This document shows, one piece after another, positions 17,353 to 22,852 of a stretch of DNA of 37,257 bases. The notes beneath the pieces were generated by a model. The model saw only the letters and a program-made list of their open reading frames with translations. It had not been told where the DNA came from and did no database searches. Numbering within the stretch: position 1 is the first letter of the stretch; each line of letters opens with the position of its first letter. Source of the DNA: a virus. The stretch is taken from positions 1 to 37,257 of IMG/VR virus record IMGVR_UViG_3300001589_000054. One strand, 5' to 3'. Both the position numbers and the translations under genes were made by a program.

Positions 17353-17580
17353 TTACCCACAATTAGCCAACACACGCTTTATGTAGTTGTCAAATACTTC
17401 ATACGCTTCTCGCATTTCTTTTATGTCGTAGGAGAATTGAACCTGTCTTGCGTATTTAAACGCTTCTTTCATTTCAGCCATATATTTAGACGTGACTATT
17501 GTTTTACCTTCTTTCGGTTTTGGTATAGAATCCAGCCCAGATATTACGCTATTCAGTATTTGCTCTTTATTTAATGCCAT
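17353..17580 (-). CDS. Helical cassette protein, unknown
   Basis: 75 residues from ATG at 17580 (MALNKEQILNSVISGLDSIP); the frame is open further upstream but that part is the attC-like site, so this start is preferred. Predicted mostly helical with EMKEAFKYARQVQFSYDIKE. The stop codon forms part of GGGTAACG. No function recognised. Confidence 0.6.
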   Translation of the reverse strand: MALNKEQILNSVISGLDSIPKPKEGKTIVTSKYMAEMKEAFKYARQVQFSYDIKEMREAYEVFDNYIKRVLANCG

Positions 17581-17592
17581 CGCTTTATAAAA

Positions 17593-17690
17593 GTGGCTAA
17601 CACAAAATATAGTGAATAGCCGATTAAACATTTGTTTTTCATAGCTAAGTTTTAGGTGTCGGCTACTCACCATATTCAAACCGTTGTAGC
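17593..17690 (-). repeat. attC-like site, 18-bp stem
   Basis: Minus strand AATATGGTGAGTAGCCGA pairs with TCGGCTATTCACTATATT (plus 17659-17676 with 17606-17623): all 18 positions pair, two as G-T. The loop is 35 nt. Outer boxes are GCTACAACGG on the left and TGTTAGCC on the right. This is the size and architecture of an integron attC site, placed between two small ORFs. Confidence 0.75.
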
Positions 17691-17704
17691 ACATACGCTC
17701 ACTA
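17686..17704. repeat. 19-bp repeat shared with 33231-33249
   Basis: GTAGCACATACGCTCACTA is identical at both places. On the minus strand each copy covers the stop codon of a small gene (TAG) and runs into an attC-type AACG box. It links the 17-kb array with the accessory block at 32-33 kb. Confidence 0.85.
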
Positions 17705-17839
17705 ATAAGTCAAGTAACTGCGGAAGTATTGCAATCCTTTTCCGTAACCCCAATACCATCTATGGCTTATTGTGTACATTCCGAGACATCCATGTTCTAC
17801 GTAAGCCCATTTTTGCTGTCTGTTGAACCTAATTTTCAT
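17702..17839 (-). CDS. 45-residue cassette ORF, aromatic-rich
   Basis: MKIRFNRQQKWAYVEHGCLG then MYTISHRWYWGYGKGLQYFR and SYLTY. Very rich in Tyr, Trp and Arg. It sits as a single gene between two clear attC-like sites (17593-17690 and 17853-17956), a cassette of about 260 bp. Function unknown. Confidence 0.55.
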   Translation of the reverse strand: MKIRFNRQQKWAYVEHGCLGMYTISHRWYWGYGKGLQYFRSYLTY

Positions 17840-17852
17840 ATCGTTCGCTTTA

Positions 17853-17956
17853 CGATGCTACAACACACAATAAGGCAAATGACCTTTGGATATGTAGCGG
17901 ATTAAAATGACCAATTTTAGGCAGGTCACATTGCTTTATTTACATCGTTGTATGCC
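17853..17956 (-). repeat. attC-like site with bulged stem
   Basis: Minus strand AATAAAGCAATGTGACCT (plus 17923-17940) pairs with AGGTCATTTGCCTTATT (plus 17869-17885) with one extra base and one G-T pair; loop 37 nt. Outer boxes TACAAC and GTTGTA are perfectly complementary (left CATACAACG, right GTGTTGTAGC). It separates two 45-residue ORFs. Confidence 0.75.
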
Positions 17957-17957
17957 A

Positions 17958-18095
17958 TTAAAGTAACCAACATTTTATGCCTTTTTCTTTCATCAACTCA
18001 ATAAAGTATTTAGCGTGTTTCTTTTGCCACCTTCCGTAAAATGTGCGAAATGTGAATCCGTAATCTTTATTTTCTACTTTTACAAGTGTTTGCAT
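17958..18095 (-). CDS. 45-residue cassette ORF
   Basis: MQTLVKVENKDYGFTFRTFY then GRWQKKHAKYFIELMKEKGI and KCWLL. It lies between the attC-like sites 17853-17956 and 18111-18169; its stop is two bases from the next site. Basic with aromatic residues; no family recognised. Confidence 0.55.
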   Translation of the reverse strand: MQTLVKVENKDYGFTFRTFYGRWQKKHAKYFIELMKEKGIKCWLL

Positions 18096-18110
18096 ATTCT
18101 AAAATTTAAC

Positions 18111-18169
18111 GGCATACAACACAAAATAAATTGAATTGAAACGCCAATTTATTAATAACGTTGTATTCA
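18111..18169 (-). repeat. Minimal attC-like site (about 57 nt)
   Basis: Outer boxes ATACAAC and GTTGTAT are perfectly complementary (7 bp). After an unpaired spacer, AATAAATTG pairs perfectly with CAATTTATT (plus 18145-18153 and 18125-18133), with an 11-nt loop. This is the shortest and cleanest of the sites and overlaps the TGA of the upstream gene. Confidence 0.75.
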
Positions 18170-18418
18170 ATTAACCTTAAAGTCCTTGCAATCCTCATTA
18201 TCGCACCCTTTACCAACATAATCGCCACAATCATTGCAATAGCGTTTTTGGTCGGCTAACTGTTCGCTTCGCAATACAACATCGGGCATAGAACAGTTTT
18301 TTACTTGCCTTGCGTATTCTTCCATCATGTCGACAATATATGTTGTGTCGAGGTCGGCTATGTATTGTTTGCCTATCCGTAACATTCTTGTTCTGATTAT
18401 CTCTTCTGCTATTTTCAT
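18167..18418 (-). CDS. Small Cys-rich cassette protein, possible zinc ribbon
   Basis: 83 residues. The C-terminus reads RYCNDCGDYVGKGCDNEDCK, i.e. CxxC and CxxxxC spacing that could bind one zinc. The N-terminal half is helical (EEIIRTRMLRIGKQYIADLD). Regulatory or nucleic-acid binding is possible; unproven. Confidence 0.6.
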   Translation of the reverse strand: MKIAEEIIRTRMLRIGKQYIADLDTTYIVDMMEEYARQVKNCSMPDVVLRSEQLADQKRYCNDCGDYVGKGCDNEDCKDFKVN

Positions 18419-18473
18419 ATAATTAAGTTTAGTGTTTCAATTCCGTAAAAAACCGATTCTATACTCGTATTCG

Positions 18474-18725
18474 TTAGCTACAATGCCTAACAAACATTCT
18501 AAACTTCTTCTTACTATCTGTAAATTCTACAAATCCATTTTCCATAAGTAGCATTTTCATTGTAAATTCTTTACCATTGCATTTTACACCTTCTATTGGT
18601 TCATCATCATCAAACTGAAAGTATAATGCTACCTGTTCATTTGGCACAATGACACTGCTACTAACATCGGCTATATTCAATGCCGAGCTTTCGCCTAAAT
18701 TTAAGTTTTTGTTTTCTTTATTCAT
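18474..18725 (-). CDS. Cassette protein, unknown
   Basis: 83 residues, acidic, with YFQFDDDEPIEGVKCNGKEF in the middle. The stop codon is the TAA of AGCTAACG, an attC-type left box. The N-terminus (LGESSALNIADVSSS) is composition-poor and overlaps sequence that may be an attC right half. No function recognised. Confidence 0.6.
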   Translation of the reverse strand: MNKENKNLNLGESSALNIADVSSSVIVPNEQVALYFQFDDDEPIEGVKCNGKEFTMKMLLMENGFVEFTDSKKKFRMFVRHCS

Positions 18726-18737
18726 TTTATCTGTTAT

Positions 18738-18839
18738 TTAAGTTAGTGTATTTATTACCCTTTTTAAAATGCTCACTACATTTTTGGGCGTATCTTGCTT
18801 TAGTTTTGCTTTAAACTTTAGCTCGGTATAGTATCCCAT
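18738..18839 (-). pseudogene. Probable 5' fragment of a MGYYT-type phage gene
   Basis: ATG at 18839 opens MGYYTELKFKAKLKQDTPKN and stops after 33 codons. The opening resembles phage accessory proteins that start this way and are usually well over 100 residues, so this looks like a truncated cassette gene. The family assignment rests on memory of the N-terminal pattern only. Confidence 0.45.
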
Positions 18840-18865
18840 ATCAAATTCTCGTTTTAAAACCGCCC

Positions 18866-18966
18866 AGTTGCTAGCAATGTGTATAGCAAATAAGCCAATC
18901 TAGTTTATATTTAATTTCAAAATTTATAGTGTGGCTTACATTGCCATACACGCATAACGTTACCAA
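18866..18966 (-). repeat. attC-like site with bulged 18-bp stem
   Basis: Minus strand TGTATGGCAATGTAAGCCA (plus 18932-18950) pairs with TGGCTTATTTGCTATACA (plus 18880-18897) with one extrahelical base and one G-T pair. The left box is TGGTAACG, six bases after the stop of the upstream gene; the right end is TTGCTAGCAAC. Confidence 0.65.
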
Positions 18967-18971
18967 CAATG

Positions 18972-19415
18972 CTACGTTCGGCCTCTAATGTAGCTAGTTA
19001 GCATATTCCGTTCGGCTGCCAAATTTGCACTTTGCCTTTCTGCTTTCTTTATAATTTTAATACCTCTTTTAGTTTCGTAAAGAAGTCCCCAATTATCTGG
19101 CACTTCTTCTTCTTTTATCAAGTTCTCAGGGCATAAATAAAATCGCAATTCGCCTACTCCATTAGTGCAAATTTGTCTAAATGGCTTTTTGAAGTCATGC
19201 AGGAAGTCTGACCGTTGAACTTTAACTTCAATCATAACTGAGCACCAACTACACCAACCAATTACATCGGGCATTTCTTTTTCTACTTGAGTAAAAAGTT
19301 CAACTGCTACGGTTTGGCAATTAGGTATTAGCACATTTTGCGAATGTTTATTAAGCCAATTACCTCCTCTCACGCATAGGTTCTTATGTGTAGATGTGTC
19401 TGGGGTTTCCCGCAC
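18972..19415 (-). CDS. PD-(D/E)XK nuclease-like protein (MmcB-like)
   Basis: 147 residues from a GTG start at 19415; a later GTG (GTG AGA GGA GGT) is an alternative. The core EKEMPDVIGWCSWCSVMIEV is followed by KVQRSDFLHDFKKPFR, giving the D...ExK pattern (PDVIGW, IEVKVQRSDF) of PD-(D/E)XK nucleases such as MmcB-like proteins. A phage DNA repair or self-defence nuclease is plausible; activity unproven. It is the first gene of the array after the terS-proximal pair. Confidence 0.65.
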   Translation of the reverse strand: MRETPDTSTHKNLCVRGGNWLNKHSQNVLIPNCQTVAVELFTQVEKEMPDVIGWCSWCSVMIEVKVQRSDFLHDFKKPFRQICTNGVGELRFYLCPENLIKEEEVPDNWGLLYETKRGIKIIKKAERQSANLAAERNMLTSYIRGRT

Positions 19416-19424
19416 AGTTGGTAA

Positions 19425-19676
19425 CTATTTTTGTATTTCCTTAGTTGCACCACAATTATTGCACCGCCTAACAGTTTCAACGTGGTTACCTCCCCATCTA
19501 TAACATTTGCTGACATCATTTAAATCAACATGCGTTTTTAACTTGTTGCTTACGAACTTGTCAAAGCTGTCGTTAAGGGCACTAAGTACTCGATCGCGAT
19601 AATAATCATCGTCAAACCATATTGATTCTGTAATACTTTTAAAGTCTTCTTTTGTAATATTCATTTCTATCATCAT
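19425..19676 (-). CDS. Small protein with C-terminal CxxC
   Basis: 83 residues (MMIEMNITKEDFKSITESIW). The end VETVRRCNNCGATKEIQK has one CxxC and an upstream Cys at SKCYRW, so zinc binding is possible. It starts 26 bp after the small terminase stop. Function unknown. Confidence 0.55.
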   Translation of the reverse strand: MMIEMNITKEDFKSITESIWFDDDYYRDRVLSALNDSFDKFVSNKLKTHVDLNDVSKCYRWGGNHVETVRRCNNCGATKEIQK

Positions 19677-19702
19677 TTAAGTCGTTCAAAAATCACATTT
19701 TG

Positions 19703-20068
19703 TTAACTTATGTTTGGTTTATTTTTCTTCTCCGAAAAGGCAGATATCTTCTCTCTATCAGCTGACGTCAACCCATACTTCGCACCTATACTATCTACAA
19801 TCTTATTGTACTTGTCCATAACTGTGACGTGACCTGTTACCTGAGTGTATCCATTTATAGTTTCTTGCACTCCATTTTTTTTCATTTTTGCGTTTTTGCC
19901 GCTAGGAAAATTTATCTCTTGAGAACTCCTTTGCACCATATCAATTGCATTTGCAAGATCGCTTAGTCTAAATGAATCAATATCAATTAGTCCTACTTTT
20001 TTCACATGTTTGATGAGTTGTTTAAATATGACAATCCCATCAGGAGTTAAAAACGGTTGTGGTTTCAT
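19703..20068 (-). CDS. terS: Terminase small subunit, P27-like
   Basis: 121 residues. DIDSFRLSDLANAIDMVQRS, then ETINGYTQVTGHVTVMDKYN and IGAKYGLTSADREKISAFSE: the order of a helical DNA-binding core, an N-G-x-x-Q-V/P stretch and the terminal GLTxADR(x)K motif is characteristic of P27-family small terminases. It overlaps the upstream gene by four bases (ATGA). It would recognise the packaging site and recruit TerL, which here lies about 4.7 kb downstream. Confidence 0.8.
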   Translation of the reverse strand: MKPQPFLTPDGIVIFKQLIKHVKKVGLIDIDSFRLSDLANAIDMVQRSSQEINFPSGKNAKMKKNGVQETINGYTQVTGHVTVMDKYNKIVDSIGAKYGLTSADREKISAFSEKKNKPNIS

Positions 20069-20256
20069 CGTTTGATTCCTTTCCTAAAATTATCTAGTAA
20101 TACTCTTTCATATTCTCGCAACACTAACATTGGTATTGCTTTAGTATCCATTTGTTTGCAGTAACTTTGACAGGTTTTAATTAACAAATTTGTAGCCTTC
20201 TCAATATTATCAATAAGGAGTTTCCGTGCTGCGAGTTCTTTCTTTGTTAGTTTCAT
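20065..20256 (-). CDS. 63-residue basic helical protein upstream of terS
   Basis: MKLTKKELAARKLLIDNIEK followed by TNLLIKTCQSYCKQ and LREYERVLLDNFRKGIKR. Highly basic and helical; overlaps terS by ATGA, so cotranslated. Possibly an accessory packaging protein; not recognised. Confidence 0.6.
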   Translation of the reverse strand: MKLTKKELAARKLLIDNIEKATNLLIKTCQSYCKQMDTKAIPMLVLREYERVLLDNFRKGIKR

Positions 20257-20423
20257 ATTTAGTTGTTTTATATTTTTAAAACCCCCCTTATGGTAATCAA
20301 TAGCGAGAGTTTTTTTTGAGTGTGAAGGTTAACATGCGTTTTATTAATATAGATGTGACCCACCCTCCCCTTTTGTAATTGAAAATAAAATAATAATAAA
20401 TAAGCCTCCTATGCATGTTTTAT
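20257..20423. other. Gap between HNH and terS, possible cos region
   Basis: 167 bp without a gene. It contains C-rich patches (AACCCCCCTTATGG and GACCCACCCTCCCC on the plus strand) in otherwise AT-rich DNA. In HK97-like phages the cohesive-end site lies near the HNH and small terminase genes, so this is the best candidate for cos, by position only. Confidence 0.3.
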
Positions 20424-20771
20424 TTATCTTTTGTATAATACATGAGTCTGAATAGTTAATTCCCATACTCGTCTAGTCTGGCAGTCACGCTCAATCAATG
20501 ATTTCTTTCGATGATGTAGACCACACATACTTACTAGATTAGTCATTGTTAATGATAAATCAGGCCATAAGCGTCTAGGTCTATGATGATCCACTACGCT
20601 AGCTTCTACTGTGTTACCTTCTTTCTTACACACCTCACATAGCGGTTCTTGTTGTATTTTCTTGTTACGAACCTTACGCCATAATCTACTATGAATAAAT
20701 GGGTCATTACCTGACCAACTCCGATTGGCTTGTTCTTTAGTCTGCGATCCGATGGTCTTAATTGTTGGCAT
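20424..20771 (-). CDS. HNH endonuclease (packaging-associated)
   Basis: 115 residues. HSRLWRKVRNKKIQQEPLCE, VCKKEGNTVEASVVDHHRPR and LVSMCGLHHRKKSLIERD show the HNH fold: the zinc CxxC and CxxH pairs and the catalytic DHHRPR segment. Phages with an HK97-like head often encode such an HNH protein next to the terminase, where it is needed for specific cutting of packaging substrate. It lies two genes upstream of terS, consistent with that role. Confidence 0.85.
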   Translation of the reverse strand: MPTIKTIGSQTKEQANRSWSGNDPFIHSRLWRKVRNKKIQQEPLCEVCKKEGNTVEASVVDHHRPRRLWPDLSLTMTNLVSMCGLHHRKKSLIERDCQTRRVWELTIQTHVLYKR

Positions 20772-20880
20772 TGTCTTTCTTTTTACTTTCCATATTAATA
20801 ATATCTACTATTCCTTAATTAAGCTTTTTGGTTAATTCTTAATTAGTGGCTATCGTTATTTAAGTTTTGACAATAGTTTA

Positions 20881-21147
20881 TTAAAAAGGTAATATTTTAA
20901 TAATTGATCTATCAGGCATTGATATTGGAGTGACCGACACTAGAATATTCCTCATCTGCTTTATACTCCAAGTTTCTTTAGCTCCATATCTATACAATGT
21001 AAATTGATTCCTGCTGTTTTTATTTATGAATCTATAATTTTTAAAATGCTGATGATTTGTTGTATAATTATTACGAATTACCCATCCTTTATTAGTCACA
21101 AAATAATTGCTAAACCCTTTTAGTTTCCATTTAATCGTTATTTGCAT
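20881..21147 (-). CDS. NUMOD4-like DNA-binding protein
   Basis: 88 residues. IKWKLKGFSNYFVTNKGWVI looks like the NUMOD4 motif (W-x-x-x-x-G-x-x-x-Y-x-V-x-N-x-G), usually found in front of HNH homing endonucleases; the following NQFTLYRYGAKETWSIKQMR fits the strand-helix after it. The catalytic HNH part is missing here, though a free-standing HNH gene follows. The start and leader are duplicated at 15046-15126. Confidence 0.55.
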   Translation of the reverse strand: MQITIKWKLKGFSNYFVTNKGWVIRNNYTTNHQHFKNYRFINKNSRNQFTLYRYGAKETWSIKQMRNILVSVTPISMPDRSIIKILPF

Positions 21148-21168
21148 ACCTTTATGGAGTATAGCGAT
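21111..21168. repeat. 58-bp perfect direct repeat, copy B
   Basis: Identical to 15069-15126. This copy contains the leader and first codons of the intact NUMOD4-like gene, so it is probably the original. Confidence 0.95.
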
Positions 21169-21228
21169 GTGTTAGCTGCAAGCACTATTTCACCGCTTTG
21201 TAGATACTTTAGTGCCATTAGCCCATAA

Positions 21229-21513
21229 TTAAATATTTTTTTGCTCACGCTCTTTTGCGCTAAGGCGCAATGGGGTTTGTTTATCATGCCATTGCATAGC
21301 TTTTTTACCAGCTATTGGTATTATCAATGGGTTTATTAAAGCCTCTCTCTCAGCGTAAATAGCTGCTTCATCAAAGCTATCAAAGTGTCTTGGTAGCTTT
21401 CCGTAATCATCAGTTAATATCTGCTGATACAGGTTGCTCGGAAATGAACCTATCCAGTCTGAAGGCTCATGCCAAGCATAAACAATTATCCATGCTTCTT
21501 TAGGTAGTTCCAT
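21229..21513 (-). CDS. Small protein, unknown
   Basis: 94 residues from ATG at 21513 (MELPKEAWIIVYAWHEPSDW); it overlaps the end of the previous gene by 14 bases. Trp-rich N-terminus and HFDSFDEAAIYAEREALINP in the middle. No family recognised. Confidence 0.6.
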   Translation of the reverse strand: MELPKEAWIIVYAWHEPSDWIGSFPSNLYQQILTDDYGKLPRHFDSFDEAAIYAEREALINPLIIPIAGKKAMQWHDKQTPLRLSAKEREQKNI

Positions 21514-21904
21514 AATGCTCAATTAAGTATGCTACAAATCCAGATATGTTCTCCCTGCCAAATAGTTTCTTTGACATCTCACGGGCTTTCTCTTGCTGTT
21601 CGGGACAAAGCGTTATTGTTACTTTTTTAGTCTTAGTTCCGTTGTAGAAATCAAGTTCGTGAAATCCATTAGGTTTACGTTTGCCATTCATTTCATTTGC
21701 ATACTTCTTAGCCTCTTTACCAGCATCAATGTGACTAGGCAACGAAAGACTAACACCCGATATAGGCAAATTTTCAGCCTTAGATTCTGCGTATAATTCC
21801 ATCATTTCAAACATATCTATTTCTTCATCCTCATAGAAGCCAAGATATACCTTACCGTTCCATTCGTTCTGAATTCTTTCCTTGATAAATTTCTCTACAT
21901 TCAT
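21500..21904 (-). CDS. Helical protein, possible RHH-like C-terminus
   Basis: 134 residues. ATG at 21904 is preceded by GAGGAAAAAT, a good ribosome site, and is preferred over the ATG four codons upstream. The C-terminus KVTITLCPEQQEKAREMSKK LFGRENISGFVAYLIEHYG has the strand-helix-helix layout of ribbon-helix-helix regulators. Regulatory function is inferred. Confidence 0.55.
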   Translation of the reverse strand: MNVEKFIKERIQNEWNGKVYLGFYEDEEIDMFEMMELYAESKAENLPISGVSLSLPSHIDAGKEAKKYANEMNGKRKPNGFHELDFYNGTKTKKVTITLCPEQQEKAREMSKKLFGRENISGFVAYLIEHYGTT

Positions 21905-21960
21905 ATTTTTCCTCATTTAAGTCGGCTAAAATCAGCCCATATCTTTATCATTGTGGAGAA

Positions 21961-22401
21961 TTAGTCAAGCTTAAATCTGTACTTGCTATTGATCCAGTTC
22001 TTAACCTTTGTATCTACTGGCAGTTGATGCACATAAGGCATTTGAGAATGAACAGTAAACCATTCTTCCCACTCCTTGGTTTTATCCATGTCCGGCTCAC
22101 TTGAGCATTGCATATCAAAACTGTCTACCATCCATTGACCATTATCATCTTCCTCCCATCCTTCAGCTACGTAAGTGAGCCTACATTTGCAGTATGGGCA
22201 AGCATTGTTGAAGACAAATTCCTTATGTGCATCAACAATCTCAAATGAACTCTCCACAACATCAGATAACCGCAATGGCTCTGATGCCATTTCATAAGCT
22301 AACTCACACATTTTGTTAAGAGCTTCTACAGTCTCAGGACTTACGTCTTTATCTACGTGAGCACTCCCATGTTTTAGAGGTATTCGTTTCATTTCTTTCA
22401 T
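21961..22401 (-). CDS. Cys-rich protein with zinc-ribbon-like CPYCKC
   Basis: 146 residues from ATG at 22401 (MKEMKRIPLKHGSAHVDKDV). FNNACPYCKCRLTYVAEGWE supplies a CxxCxC cluster, with a later Cys at DMQCSS. It lies downstream of the truncated gene near attP. Function unknown. Confidence 0.55.
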   Translation of the reverse strand: MKEMKRIPLKHGSAHVDKDVSPETVEALNKMCELAYEMASEPLRLSDVVESSFEIVDAHKEFVFNNACPYCKCRLTYVAEGWEEDDNGQWMVDSFDMQCSSEPDMDKTKEWEEWFTVHSQMPYVHQLPVDTKVKNWINSKYRFKLD

Positions 22402-22452
22402 GATTATTCTGCTTTTAGTTGTCGCCACTTCGGTTATCCACGCCCGTTAGCA

Positions 22453-22620
22453 TTAATACCAAAACCAAAGCTTTAGTTTTTTATCATAAAATGGTGTTGA
22501 ACCGCCAGCAGAATCTCTATATCTATTAGCAAAATTCGCCATTCTGTTCCAAGCTTTTTCATTCCAATCATCACCACACAATTCTCTAACTTCTGATTTT
22601 GTCGTGCCTCTAATAATAAA
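22453..22620 (-). pseudogene. 5'-truncated gene next to attP
   Basis: The frame IRGTTKSEVRELCGDDWNEK through NRMANFANRYRDSAGGSTPF to KLKLWFWY has good coding character but no start codon; a stop (22621-22623) lies right at its 5' end. The missing part would lie in the attP region. This looks like a gene cut by an integration/excision or module-exchange event. After its stop comes GCTAACGG, again an attC-type box. Confidence 0.6.
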
Positions 22621-22667
22621 TTAACTGGAGACACTGATAATACGTTTAGTCAAATCGGCACGGATAG

Positions 22668-22852
22668 ATTAACACCTTTACTTAACACCAAGTAAGAAAA
22701 TAAGGTGATACGATCAGTATTGCAGGTTTTCCTTGAGGGTTCGAACCCTTCCGAGTGCGCTATTTTCCCTGCTTTAATCAGTACAATCAGTATTTAAACT
22801 TACATTTTCCATACATTACTTAACACTTTAGCTTAACACCTTGCTTAACACC
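22668..22852. other. attP region with five integrase arm-type repeats
   Basis: TTAACACC-type repeats, read on the plus strand: ATTAACACC at 22668, CTTAACACC at 22681, CTTAACACT at 22819, GCTTAACACC at 22831 and 22843, two on one side and three on the other side of a tRNA-like core. The last two lie within the integrase coding end. A second repeat, ATCAGTATT, occurs at 22713 and 22786. Repeats flanking a core next to int are the layout of lambda-type attP sites. Confidence 0.75.
22735..22758 (+). other. attP core: tRNA 3'-end identity segment
   Basis: GAGGGTTCGAACCCTTC folds as a tRNA T-arm with loop TTCGAAC, followed by CGAGTGC as the 3' acceptor strand. A tRNA ending this way begins GCACTCG, as many Bacteroidota tRNA-Arg genes do. 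The phage therefore probably integrates into the 3' end of such a tRNA gene. There is no complete tRNA here. Confidence 0.65.

Noticed and set aside
18474-18500. GTTAGGC at the end of the 18474-18725 gene as a cassette boundary
   Set aside because: No partner box or stem within 150 bp upstream; likely chance, although the adjacent AGCTAACG fits the stop-codon pattern.
21169-21228. A further attC-like site after the 21229 gene
   Set aside because: There is a 6-bp stem (GCACTA/TAGTGC), but the outer boxes are not complementary to each other.
22735-22758. A functional tRNA gene
   Set aside because: Only the T-arm and 3' acceptor strand are present; no D-arm or anticodon arm upstream, so it is an att core.
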